Below, piece after piece: positions 1 to 7,962 of a DNA stretch of 39,636 nt. Source of the stretch: Planctomycetaceae bacterium (lineage in GTDB: Bacteria > Planctomycetota > Planctomycetia > Pirellulales > Thermoguttaceae); the NCBI GenBank assembly GCA_031268995.1, contig JAIRWK010000317.1, positions 1-39,636 of the forward strand. Reading direction: 5' to 3'. Below the pieces are notes generated by a model that saw only the letters and a list, made by a program, of their open reading frames with translations, was not told where the DNA came from and made no database searches. Made by a program: the position numbers and the translations under genes. Every line of letters begins with the position of its first letter. Position 1 is the first letter of the stretch.

Positions 1-146
1 ATATGCGCGACAGTAACTCGCTCGCTTGGAGCCGCTTTTTCGTCGTCGCCGAACACAACCGACAACGGCAACACCAACGGCGCGCCCGCAACAGCAGACG
101 TTTTCAAAAAATCACGGCGCGAAAATTTGTTTTGTTTCTGTCTCAT
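1..146 (-). CDS. N-terminus of a Tat-exported protein, probably Gfo/Idh/MocA-family oxidoreductase (partial)
   Basis: The first 48 codons of a minus-strand gene are present and the rest lies beyond the window edge. The start at 146 is preceded by AGGAG at a good distance. The N-terminus carries a twin-arginine motif, SRRDFLK at residues 9-15, then a hydrophobic Ala/Val/Leu stretch to about residue 32, so the product is probably exported folded through the Tat system. The last visible residues (SERVTVAH) resemble the start of the Rossmann strand in planctomycetal Gfo/Idh/MocA oxidoreductases, which very often have such Tat leaders. The family call rests on this leader and context only; other Tat-exported planctomycete proteins remain possible. 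Confidence 0.6.
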   Translation of the reverse strand, partial: MRQKQNKFSRRDFLKTSAVAGAPLVLPLSVVFGDDEKAAPSERVTVAH

Positions 147-240
147 TTTTATTTCTCCTGAAAACAGAGTGTGAAAAAAAATATCGATCATCCGACCCAT
201 TGCGGATTAGACGACACATTCCTGAAAACCGATAACCAGT

Positions 241-270
241 TATACCGTAGCCGGTAGGGCGATAGGCTTC
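241..270 (-). repeat. Family A element, truncated
   Basis: Only the TATACCGTAGCCGG end of the A element is present; similarity stops after about 30 bases. Confidence 0.75.
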
Positions 271-360
271 CTCAAAATCAACCACCAAGCCGCGAGAGTG
301 TAAAACAATTTGCCAAAAAACGCAATACCCATTTCCCAGATTTAAGAAAAAATTTTTTTT

Positions 361-450
361 AGCACGCAGAGGACGCAGATTTGGAAAGACATTCGCAAGA
401 TCAAAAAATGAAATCCGATCTTGCGAATATCTTTTTCAAATCTGCGTGCT
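361..450. repeat. Family B hairpin repeat
   Basis: The outer arms AGCACGCAGA and TCTGCGTGCT are inverted, and an inner stem GCAAGATC/GATCTTGC sits inside. It lies about 20 bases past the stop codon of the Asn-rich membrane protein gene, a position typical of this family here, so it may act as a transcription end or mRNA 3' structure. Confidence 0.8.
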
Positions 451-469
451 GACTTTTTAAAAATGTTTT

Positions 470-3400
470 TTATTTTCCTATTTCTGTGGTGTATGTTTCG
501 AATCTTTTTTGTAAGGCTTTGGGTGGTGTTAGGTTTTTGGATTGTGTTTTTTGGGTGTTATCTTTTATGGTTGTTTGGTTGCGGTTTAATTTTGCATTTT
601 TGCCGGACGGTCTGATGTTGAAACTTTTTAATGCATTTTCCCATGCTTCGTTTGAGTTTGTGGTCAAGTTATCACGTTTCGCGTTATTTGACATTTCGCG
701 CCATTTTTTGTGAAATTTACGCAACTGATCTTCCGTCCAACCTAGCTCGTCCAATAACTCCTCACTCGGTTTTCCCTTGTCCAACTGATCCTGCAAATAA
801 TCCAACGCAAGATTAACATTCTTCTCCGTAAACTCACGCCGCGCCGCCTCCGCGTCAATTGAACCATTGCTTCCGCCAAGCCCGCCTCTATTTGTACCGC
901 CGTTTGCCGATGCGTTATTACTCTTATCAACTTTCGGGTTATCGGTCGGTTTATCCGAAGAATTATTTGTAGAATTTGCGGAATTATTTGTTTGGTTATT
1001 TTCTGAATTTCCGTTTGAATTTGATTTGTTATTGCCGGTTCCTTGATTATTATTTTTTCCGTTTGGTTTGCCGTCTGAATTATTTTCTGATTCTGAAGGT
1101 GAATTTTCGCCTTTTGAGTTTTTACCGTTTTCGTTAGTTTTTCCGCCGTTTTTATCGCCGGAATTTTCGGTTTGGGAATCTGATTTCGGCTTTGATTGCG
1201 ATTCAGTTTGTGTTTTGTCAACAGTGTTAGCTTTGGAATTATTGCCTTCATTTTTAGGCAATCTATTTGCGTCATTACGGTCAATATCAGATTCTTTCGG
1301 ATTAGATCTATCGTTTCCGTCATTGCGCAATTTACCTGTTTTCGGATCAAATTTGCTGCGTGTACGTTTTGCGTCGTCATTTGGATCAACCGGTTGCTTA
1401 TTTGTTTTTGTAATTTTATCTTCTTGGTCATCTTTTTTTGCAACATCGTTGTTGGTTTTATTTGGATTATTTTCAATATTTTTTTCGGTTGAATTTTTTC
1501 CGTCGTCGGAATTATTGCTATTATTTTTTGGATCATTTTTGCCGTTGTTCTGCTCGGAAGCAATGTTGTCCGAATTTACATTATTATTTCTTTCTGAAGA
1601 ATTTTTTGCGGGATTATTTCTGTCATTACTTTGGGTTTGGTTTCCGTTATTATTTGGGGTTTGGTTATTATTTTTGTTGTCATTATTTGTTGTGGGGGCA
1701 CCGGAATTTGATTTGGTGTTTGGGTCGGAGTTGCTGGTATTATTTTTTTCGTCGTTTGGGTTTTCGGTTTGGTTGTCGGATTTTGAGGTTGATTTATCGT
1801 TCTGCGAATTTTTTTCAGCATTTTCGGCAGTTGGATTATTTGAGGACTGTTGATTTTCGGATTTATCTGTTTGATTTCCTGGGTTAGATTGATTTTTTTC
1901 GTTGCCGTTTGAGTCATTTTTAGTTGTGTTGTCCTTTTCTCCGTCACTGCCATTTTGGTTTTGTTTATTTTCTCCGTTGTTCTTTTTCTCGTTTTTGTCG
2001 CTGGAAATTTTACTTTCTTGTCCCTTGGTTTCGTCTTGTTTTTCTTGCTGTTTATTCTCTTCGGAATTGTTTTTATTTGGTTTTTGAGGCAGTGAATTTT
2101 TATCTTGTTTGTCCTGTTTGTCCGAATTATTTTTATCGTTGTCGGAGTCGGATTTCGGTTGCCATTTATCCTTGCTCATCTGATCAACAATTTTCTGCAT
2201 CGCGTCCGCACTTTCAGTTTCAGGATCAATTGGTTTACTCTGTTTATTGTTTTTACTTTTGTTTTCGGTCGTGGTGTCGTTTTCATTTTCATTCTTGTTT
2301 TTTTCTTCGTTGGGGGCAACGTTATTTTTGGTGTTTGGGGCGGAATTGGCGTTTTCGGTTTTTTGGTCGCCGCCTCTATTTTGTTCAAGTTGTTCGTTTC
2401 CCCGTTTCTCGTCTACGTCATTTTGGGGACTATTTTCATTTGAGTCATTAGCATTTTGATTTTTGTCCTCTTTAGCAACAACCTTTTCGTCTCGTTTATT
2501 TTCTTGATTGTCCGGTTCGTTTTTTCCGTTTGGTTGAGCGGAATTATCGTTCCCTTTTTGTTGGTCATTCTCTTGCGTTTTATTTGGTTCTTTGGATTCG
2601 GATTTGTTGTCGTTATTCCCTTTATTTTTTTCGTCGTTTTTATTTTCTTGTTGCTCAATGATTTTGATCGTGATGTGTCTTGTTTCTGCGGTATTTGCTG
2701 TCGGTAATTTTGTGTCAACAGCTTCGCCCCACACTTCAACCTTGTCGCCTACGGCGAGTTTATGTTGGCTTGGTTTGAAGCTTACGGATTTTTTAATTTG
2801 TCCTTTGTGATTGGTTGATCCTGCGGCGGGTGATTGCAATAATTCGTTTGGTTTTATTTGTCTGTTTACTTTTTTGTCCGACGTAACTTTATACTTTATC
2901 CTCAAATACCTGATCGCAAAATCCGGATCCTCCGCCTGCAACTGTAACTCAATCACAGCATTCAAGGGCAAATCAATTTGCGCAACTTCCTTCAACTCCT
3001 TCGACGTATCGCTCCATTGAATTAGAGGCGGTTGATCGCGTGTTGCTTCTTGTCTGAAAGTTCCGCTGCGGCGGCTCTTGAAGCCGTCTTGATCGGTTGC
3101 GTTGATGGAGAAGAGGTTTACAACTTCGTTTAGATTATTCGAATTCGGATCAATCGGCGAATCATTTTTTAGAGATATCTTTGCAATCGCGGCGGTTGGA
3201 TTATTTTTGTCAATTTGCATTGTAATTTTCGGCGTATTTGTTGAGGCGTTGTTGGGCAAATTATTTTTGTCATATACCGAAGCCGATATGGGCGGTAGGC
3301 TTCGCCCTTGAACAACCGCTTCACGTTGTTGCGCTTGCGTGTTCAGCTTCAGGAATTTTAAAGTAGCTTCAGCATAAACAATATCAGCTTGTGCAAGCGG

Positions 3401-4480
3401 CATTGTGCTTTTTGCCAAAACAGTAACTTCCGTACCGCTCACAGCACGAATATCACCCGTGTTGCCCACAACCTTATCCGCAAGCCCCGTGTAATCAGGA
3501 TACTTGTACGTCAACGACTCAACCTCAACCGTCGCAACCGGTCGCACCTCAATTCTATAAATGTTACTTTTGCTTTCATCTTGTTGAATCCAGTAATCGG
3601 TATTGCTGACAAATCCTTGTTTACCCGGCGGAAACGGAGTTTCGAATTTTACGCCTTCGTTTCGTCCCCAAAAATTATCGCTGCCGCCGCTGCCCGTCAA
3701 CTTGTTCATCGGTACAGCTTGTTTCACAGCACGACCGTCATCGGTCGAGAAAAATACATACACGGGCGACTTGCTCTTGCTTACAACTTTAGCCGTTACC
3801 GTCAAACGTTCACCTTGAAGGGCGGTTGTATTTTGTGGTTCGATGTCGAGAAATTTTGCGGCTTGCGGCGGGTCAATTGACGCGAACGGCAGAACTATCC
3901 GCGCAAAAGATTGAATTGGATTTTTAGGCGAAATACAAGAATACACGACCAAAATTGTAACAATAATTGCAAGAGAAATGAGACAAATTTTTATTTTGTT
4001 TTGGTTGGTTATGTGTTCGTCCGGCACGGCGTTTACGCTTTCTGCGGCGGTGCGGGTAAGTCCTTCAAATATCTTTTCGCCAAGTTTATCAGTTACAGTT
4101 TGACCGCGTTCAACACGCTCGCGTTTGAGAGTGATCCAATTTATTATCGAGTTTTTGGCAGACGCGGAATTATTGTCCAAAATCTGAGCGGCGTAAACGG
4201 GATTGATCGGATAAAGAAAAAGAGGTAAAATTCGCCGATACACAGAAAAAGCTGACACGGAAAACATCGCGGCAAAAACACACAACCGCAATGTTACACT
4301 TAACCCGCCAACAAATAACCATTGATCCGCAACTATCGAAATAAACAACACCACCGCAAGAAAAACCGATAAAAGCAAAACCGATGACCAGAAATCTGTC
4401 TTGAACAAAAGTTTACGGGCTTCGTCAATACGCGAATCAATAACTTCGTCAAGATGTTCTTTAACGTTTTGTGTACTCAT
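470..4480 (-). CDS. Large DUF4175-like membrane protein with an Asn/Lys-rich low-complexity region
   Basis: The product is 1336 residues. The N-terminal 200 residues contain hydrophobic helices at about 31-85 and 164-185, followed by the IVLPFASIDPP region and Ig-like beta-rich segments (about 205-605). This layout matches planctomycetal membrane proteins annotated as DUF4175-like, which often sit near MoxR/DUF58/VWA genes; none are beside it here. Residues about 608-1195 are an uninterrupted Asn/Lys/Glu/Ser/Asp/Gln-rich tract. A compact C-terminal domain (about 1200-1336) holds LGWTEDQLRKFHKKW, a motif I associate with this planctomycete family. Residues 369-403 are encoded by an in-frame family A repeat. 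The biochemical function is unknown; an envelope role is inferred from the topology. Confidence 0.75.
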   Translation of the reverse strand: MSTQNVKEHLDEVIDSRIDEARKLLFKTDFWSSVLLLSVFLAVVLFISIVADQWLFVGGLSVTLRLCVFAAMFSVSAFSVYRRILPLFLYPINPVYAAQILDNNSASAKNSIINWITLKRERVERGQTVTDKLGEKIFEGLTRTAAESVNAVPDEHITNQNKIKICLISLAIIVTILVVYSCISPKNPIQSFARIVLPFASIDPPQAAKFLDIEPQNTTALQGERLTVTAKVVSKSKSPVYVFFSTDDGRAVKQAVPMNKLTGSGGSDNFWGRNEGVKFETPFPPGKQGFVSNTDYWIQQDESKSNIYRIEVRPVATVEVESLTYKYPDYTGLADKVVGNTGDIRAVSGTEVTVLAKSTMPLAQADIVYAEATLKFLKLNTQAQQREAVVQGRSLPPISASVYDKNNLPNNASTNTPKITMQIDKNNPTAAIAKISLKNDSPIDPNSNNLNEVVNLFSINATDQDGFKSRRSGTFRQEATRDQPPLIQWSDTSKELKEVAQIDLPLNAVIELQLQAEDPDFAIRYLRIKYKVTSDKKVNRQIKPNELLQSPAAGSTNHKGQIKKSVSFKPSQHKLAVGDKVEVWGEAVDTKLPTANTAETRHITIKIIEQQENKNDEKNKGNNDNKSESKEPNKTQENDQQKGNDNSAQPNGKNEPDNQENKRDEKVVAKEDKNQNANDSNENSPQNDVDEKRGNEQLEQNRGGDQKTENANSAPNTKNNVAPNEEKNKNENENDTTTENKSKNNKQSKPIDPETESADAMQKIVDQMSKDKWQPKSDSDNDKNNSDKQDKQDKNSLPQKPNKNNSEENKQQEKQDETKGQESKISSDKNEKKNNGENKQNQNGSDGEKDNTTKNDSNGNEKNQSNPGNQTDKSENQQSSNNPTAENAEKNSQNDKSTSKSDNQTENPNDEKNNTSNSDPNTKSNSGAPTTNNDNKNNNQTPNNNGNQTQSNDRNNPAKNSSERNNNVNSDNIASEQNNGKNDPKNNSNNSDDGKNSTEKNIENNPNKTNNDVAKKDDQEDKITKTNKQPVDPNDDAKRTRSKFDPKTGKLRNDGNDRSNPKESDIDRNDANRLPKNEGNNSKANTVDKTQTESQSKPKSDSQTENSGDKNGGKTNENGKNSKGENSPSESENNSDGKPNGKNNNQGTGNNKSNSNGNSENNQTNNSANSTNNSSDKPTDNPKVDKSNNASANGGTNRGGLGGSNGSIDAEAARREFTEKNVNLALDYLQDQLDKGKPSEELLDELGWTEDQLRKFHKKWREMSNNAKRDNLTTNSNEAWENALKSFNIRPSGKNAKLNRNQTTIKDNTQKTQSKNLTPPKALQKRFETYTTEIGK
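3273..3376 (-). repeat. Family A element inside a coding region
   Basis: This is a 104-bp full-length copy of the GGTATGGGCGG-type variant. It is translated in frame as residues about 369-403 of the Asn-rich membrane protein, giving the peptide core LNTQAQQREAVVQGRS. The reading frame is intact on both sides. Confidence 0.9.
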
Positions 4481-4551
4481 TTCTTCGAGGTTTGGTTGAA
4501 GAGTTAAATTTTTTTGTAAAAGATCAAAATCGTTTGCACGATTAGCGAAAC

Positions 4552-4588
4552 CTACCAGCTTCGGTATCGTATCGGCTTCGGTATAAAA
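4552..4588 (+). repeat. Family A remnant
   Basis: A degenerate end is visible (GGCTTCGGTATA, preceded by a second partial GCTTCGGTAT). It lies between the divergent starts of the membrane protein and thioesterase genes, where promoters for both must be. Confidence 0.5.
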
Positions 4589-4623
4589 TCAACTTTAAAT
4601 TATAAAATATAAGGCATTCTATT

Positions 4624-5031
4624 ATGAATACAGAATATAGTCAATGGTTAGAAAAATTCAAGGAAGATCATTTTGCGACAAAAGTAGTTGGTGCAGAGAT
4701 ATTGGATGTTCGCATCGGCTACGCCAAAACATCTTTGAAAATCGAACCCAAACACCACAACGCCGTCGGAATAGTACAAGGCGGAGTGCTTTTTACGTTA
4801 GGAGATTTTTCTGCCGCGGTTGCGAGTCATGTTGGGCAAAATGAAACGCTTGTTGCGGTTGAGTGTAATATTTCGTATTTAAAACCTGTAGGGTCTGGCA
4901 CAATTTACGGCGAAGCACAAAAAATCGCGGAATCAAAATCACTCGCCTACTACGAAACAAATATCACCAACGAATCCAACGACCTAATCGCTAAATTCCA
5001 TTGCCGACTGTTCAGAAGACAAAATAAATAA
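4624..5031 (+). CDS. PaaI-family hotdog thioesterase
   Basis: The protein has 135 residues, normal for a single hotdog domain. The core HHNAVGIVQGGVLFTLGD at about residues 44-61 corresponds to the conserved N-x-x-G-x-x-HGG-x-x-x-x-L-x-D of PaaI/acyl-CoA thioesterases, with Gln in place of the usual His before GG. The conserved Asp in LGD is present. Members hydrolyse acyl-CoA or aryl-CoA thioesters in the cytoplasm; the substrate cannot be read from sequence. The gene stands alone, divergent from the membrane protein, with an A element starting 6 bases after its stop. A phenylacetate-CoA ligase-like gene exists at 34.6 kb but is not linked. Confidence 0.85.
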   Translation: MNTEYSQWLEKFKEDHFATKVVGAEILDVRIGYAKTSLKIEPKHHNAVGIVQGGVLFTLGDFSAAVASHVGQNETLVAVECNISYLKPVGSGTIYGEAQKIAESKSLAYYETNITNESNDLIAKFHCRLFRRQNK

Positions 5032-5036
5032 CATGT

Positions 5037-5138
5037 TATACCATAGCCGGTAGGCGATAGGCTTTACCCTTGAACAACCGCTTCACGTTGTTGCGATTGC
5101 GTGTTCAGATTCAGGAATTTTAAAACAGCTTGAGTATA
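5037..5138 (-). repeat. Family A element
   Basis: Full-length 102-bp copy between the thioesterase stop and the next gene. It ends only 5 bases before the downstream ATG at 5144, so it occupies the place where a ribosome binding site would be expected. Confidence 0.9.
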
Positions 5139-5143
5139 AAAAA

Positions 5144-6121
5144 ATGAAAAGACGCGATTTATTACAGACGATTTTTTGGGGGTTATCAATTCCGTCAAGT
5201 TTGTTATCGGCGGTTTATTGTGCGGAGTTGCCCGATGAAATTGCGGTTGCTGATAAGTTGTTCAAAAAAAGTAAATTCGCAGAAGCACGCGAAATATACA
5301 AAAAATTCCGCAACTTATCGGCAACCAAAAATCAAGCCGATAATTGGAAATATTGTACGCTACAAATCGTTCGTTGTTCGCGTCGTTTGTGTGATCTGTC
5401 GCTTGCGGTTGAGGAATATTTTCAATATTGCCGAATAGATTCTGCCGCATCGCTTGAAACGATTCCAATAATTTGGTCAACATCAAGCTCGCTAATTCAA
5501 GGAACAAAACCAAATTCACAATCATCACTTAATTTGTTGCGCCAAATCACCTCGTCAAATTATAATCCGGCAGCAGAATTACTTGCGGCTTCTGTATTGG
5601 CGGCGGAACGCGAACCTTCATTGCGTAATACCGGCTTACATCACTTGCAAAAACTAGCCAACCCGCACGATTCGGAATCAAACAACACAGAAAAAAATTC
5701 AAACCCACAACCAGAACAAACCGAACCAATAAAAATTCTTGCCAATAATGTCATGTTGCTTGCGGGAGTGTTATTGTGGAAGGAACGAATTCCGATTTTG
5801 CGCAACGAAAAAGAACTCACGTCATTGCGACGACATCTTGAACGAATCCCCGAACCATTGCGTGCCGGCGCATTTTTTTGGTACGGAAAAGCAACCGCAC
5901 AATTAGGATTGCTAGACGAAGCCGTAATCGAAATAATGAAAATACCTATCCAATATCCCGAAGACACCGTACTTGTCCTCGACGCATTGGAAGAAGCCGC
6001 CAAAATTCTGGATAAACTCAACCGAAAAAACCAAGCAGAACAATTACGAAACGAAAAAAAAGAACTATTGAACGAAATAGCAAAACCAGAAAAAATATGG
6101 TTTGCGAGCTTTTATTTTTAA
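5144..6121 (+). CDS. Exported helical-repeat protein of unknown function
   Basis: The 325-residue product begins with MKRRDLLQTIFWGL, a basic stretch followed by a hydrophobic segment ending near VYCAE (about residue 27), consistent with a Sec or Tat-like signal peptide. The region after it (ADKLFKKSKFAEAREIYKKF) reads as a TPR-like helix pair, and the C-terminal part (about 230-310) has further TPR-like helices. I recognise no catalytic motif. It probably acts outside the cytoplasmic membrane as a scaffold or assembly protein. No Shine-Dalgarno sequence precedes the ATG, because an A element abuts the start. Confidence 0.65.
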   Translation: MKRRDLLQTIFWGLSIPSSLLSAVYCAELPDEIAVADKLFKKSKFAEAREIYKKFRNLSATKNQADNWKYCTLQIVRCSRRLCDLSLAVEEYFQYCRIDSAASLETIPIIWSTSSSLIQGTKPNSQSSLNLLRQITSSNYNPAAELLAASVLAAEREPSLRNTGLHHLQKLANPHDSESNNTEKNSNPQPEQTEPIKILANNVMLLAGVLLWKERIPILRNEKELTSLRRHLERIPEPLRAGAFFWYGKATAQLGLLDEAVIEIMKIPIQYPEDTVLVLDALEEAAKILDKLNRKNQAEQLRNEKKELLNEIAKPEKIWFASFYF

Positions 6122-6122
6122 A

Positions 6123-6156
6123 GGGACAGTAGGGACATAAAGGACATTAGGGACAA
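6123..6156 (+). repeat. Family H arm (left half of an interrupted inverted repeat)
   Basis: GGGACATAAAGGACATTAGG here is the inverted complement, with few mismatches, of 6319-6348. An A element sits between the two arms. Confidence 0.7.
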
Positions 6157-6194
6157 GGTAAAATTTTACCAAACATTATTAAGAAAACAGCTAT

Positions 6195-6297
6195 TATACC
6201 GTAGCCGGTAAGGCGATAGGCTTCGCCCTTGAACAACCGCTTCACGTTGTCGCGCTTGCGTGTCCAGCTTCGGGAATTTTAAAACAGCTTGAGTATA
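6195..6297 (-). repeat. Family A element inserted within an inverted repeat
   Basis: Full-length 103-bp copy lying between the two arms of the family H hairpin. Confidence 0.9.
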
Positions 6298-6318
6298 AAT
6301 GATCTATCACGAATACGC

Positions 6319-6348
6319 TTTGTCCCTAATGTCCTTAATGTCCCTCTA
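6319..6348 (-). repeat. Family H arm (right half)
   Basis: TGTCCCTAATGTCCTTAATG pairs with the left arm at 6123-6156. Similar single arms occur near 25793 and 28154. Confidence 0.7.
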
Positions 6349-6378
6349 TCGATAATATTCTGAACTAAACCATATTAT

Positions 6379-7113
6379 ATGAGGTTAAAGTTAATAGCGT
6401 GTGAGATTCTTTTTCGTGAGATTAATTTTGTGGTAAAAAATTCGCCGCATGAGGTTGAGGTTGAGTTTCTGGCGAAGGGTTTGCATGATCTTGGCAAAGA
6501 AGGTATGTTTGGCAAATTATTTGAGGCGGTCAATGGTTTTGAAGTGGATGGTTATGATGCAATTTTGCTTGGTTATGGTTTGTGTAGTGGAGGAGTTGTT
6601 GGTTTGCGTGCGGGGCGTGTGCCGATAATTATTCCGCGAGCGCATGATTGTATAACTCTTTTTATGGGAGATCGGTGGCGGTATTTGGAATATTTTTCGG
6701 CGAACAATGGTGTTTATTTTCAAACGACCGGTTGGATAGAGCGTGGCGGCGAGTTGACTCAAAAGTTACCGGATTCGGTTGCGGTGAAACTTGGAATCAA
6801 TCTTACAAAAAACGAATTGAGAGAACGTTACGGCAAGGAGAAAGCCGAATATTTGCACGAACAACTTTCAAGCTTAAAGCATTACACAAAAACAACATTT
6901 ATTGAAACAGGAGTTGAGCCTGACAATTCATTTGAAGATTTTGCCAAAACAGACGCGCAAAAAAGAAATATGAAATTTGAAAAGATCAAAGGCGATCTTT
7001 CTCTACTAAAAAAATTGGTCAACGGCGACTGGAACGACGACGAATTTCTCATCATAAAACCAAATCAACAAATCGCATTTTCTTATGATGACAACATCAT
7101 GAAAAGCCAGTAA
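6379..7113 (+). CDS. DUF1638 domain-containing protein
   Basis: The 244-residue protein matches the DUF1638 pattern from its first residues: LIACEILFREI at about 5-15, a central DAILLGYGLCSGG (about 60-72) and PIIIPRAHDCITLFMG (about 82-97). The Cys, His and Asp residues in these motifs are the conserved ones of the family. The biochemical role is not established; members are sometimes linked to corrinoid or methyltransferase contexts, but no such neighbour is present here. The start codon immediately precedes the conserved N-terminus, which supports the choice. An A element begins 2 bases after the stop. Confidence 0.88.
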   Translation: MRLKLIACEILFREINFVVKNSPHEVEVEFLAKGLHDLGKEGMFGKLFEAVNGFEVDGYDAILLGYGLCSGGVVGLRAGRVPIIIPRAHDCITLFMGDRWRYLEYFSANNGVYFQTTGWIERGGELTQKLPDSVAVKLGINLTKNELRERYGKEKAEYLHEQLSSLKHYTKTTFIETGVEPDNSFEDFAKTDAQKRNMKFEKIKGDLSLLKKLVNGDWNDDEFLIIKPNQQIAFSYDDNIMKSQ

Positions 7114-7115
7114 TA

Positions 7116-7216
7116 TATACTCAGCTACTTTGAAATTCCTGAAGCTGATACGCAATCGCAACAACGTGAAGCGGTTGTTCAGGGGCGAAGCCTATCGCCT
7201 TACCGGCTACGGTATA
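7116..7216 (+). repeat. Family A element
   Basis: Full-length 101-bp copy starting 2 bases after the DUF1638 stop codon. Confidence 0.9.
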
Positions 7217-7273
7217 TGAGGGGCGGTGCCTAGGTATAACGCGCAAGAAAAGCCTAAAAAACGGCTCGTTTTT

Positions 7274-7346
7274 TTACCACAAAGTCGACAAAGCCACAAA
7301 AAGGGTTTTAAAATATCCTTATTCGCCTTTCTCGCCTTTGCGGTGT
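7274..7346. repeat. CACAAAG/CGCCTTT imperfect hairpin repeat
   Basis: A run of ACCACAAAGTCGACAAAGCC is followed by CGCCTTTCTCGCCTTTGCGG, roughly its inverse. It lies 3' of the lipoprotein gene at 7399 and resembles the family C type of tandem-word hairpin. Confidence 0.4.
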
Positions 7347-7398
7347 TTACTCTTCACCGAAGCCTAACGCCTCATAGGTTTCGGCATTTCAATCAGCC

Positions 7399-7797
7399 TC
7401 AAGGTCTCTCGACAACAATTGAAATATCCTTTTGGCTTTTTTGGATGTCATATTCAATACCTGATGTTGCAGTTGAGGTGTACTTCTCCGCAACCAGAAG
7501 TTTTATCGGCAATTGATTGGGCGCGGCTGACACCCATTCAAATGCCTCCGCAACAGCTACATTGTATTTGCCTGCGGGAATTCCTTCGCCGTCTTTCAAC
7601 ACACCCATTCGAAATGTTCCGTCTTCGTTTATTGTGGCGGTGAATGTGTTTTTGTCGTCTTCAAATACTATTTTCCCTTTGGACAACGGCGTACCGTCCG
7701 AAAAACTTACCTTGCCTTCCACCTTGATTTGACCACAACCAACCAAAAATAAAATGAAAAACAATAAGGCACTTCCCCCAAATATACGATCTATCAT
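7399..7797 (-). CDS. Carboxypeptidase-regulatory-like lipoprotein, first cassette
   Basis: The product is a 132-residue lipoprotein with lipobox LVGC (Cys at residue 21). The mature part starts VEGKVSFSDGTPLSKGKIVF and contains IPAGKYNVAV, the typical small beta-sandwich (transthyretin/carboxypeptidase-regulatory-like) fold of planctomycetal lipoproteins. It is the downstream partner of the DUF1559 gene at 7963-9165 on the same strand; the same pair recurs at 17.8-19.5 kb. It probably sits in the envelope. No enzymatic motif is present. Confidence 0.8.
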   Translation of the reverse strand: MIDRIFGGSALLFFILFLVGCGQIKVEGKVSFSDGTPLSKGKIVFEDDKNTFTATINEDGTFRMGVLKDGEGIPAGKYNVAVAEAFEWVSAAPNQLPIKLLVAEKYTSTATSGIEYDIQKSQKDISIVVERP

Positions 7798-7833
7798 GAT
7801 TACAGATTTTTTTGAAATTTAATGATTTAATTT

Positions 7834-7939
7834 GATACCGTAGCCAGTACGGACGGTGGGCTTCACCCTTGAACAACAGCTTCACGTTGTTGCGCTACCG
7901 TGTCCAGTTCCATGAATTTTAAAGTAGCTTTAGTGTATA
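7834..7939 (-). repeat. Family A element, divergent
   Basis: A divergent full-length copy in the spacer between the DUF1559 gene and its lipoprotein partner. Its right end overlaps a short palindrome (TATACCGACTCCGGTATA, 7936-7953) that looks like a collapsed second copy. Confidence 0.8.
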
Positions 7940-7962
7940 CCGACTCCGGTATAGAATTTCCA

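Larger units (their letters stand above)
147..469. other. Gene-free spacer with a truncated A element and a B hairpin
   Basis: This spacer separates the Tat-leader gene from the 3' end of the Asn-rich membrane protein gene. It holds a truncated family A copy (241-270) and a complete family B hairpin (361-450). I see no ORF with coding character here. Confidence 0.7.

Noticed and set aside
1068-1853. Long plus-strand ORF rich in Phe/Leu/Ser opposite the Asn-rich region
   Set aside because: It is the antisense shadow of the Asn/Lys/Glu-rich tract, whose A-rich codons leave few stops on the other strand. No family resemblance or ribosome binding site is seen.
742-1953. Additional Lys/Thr/Ile-rich minus-strand frames overlapping the Asn-rich gene
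   Set aside because: They are +1/+2 frames of the same low-complexity DNA and have no independent features.
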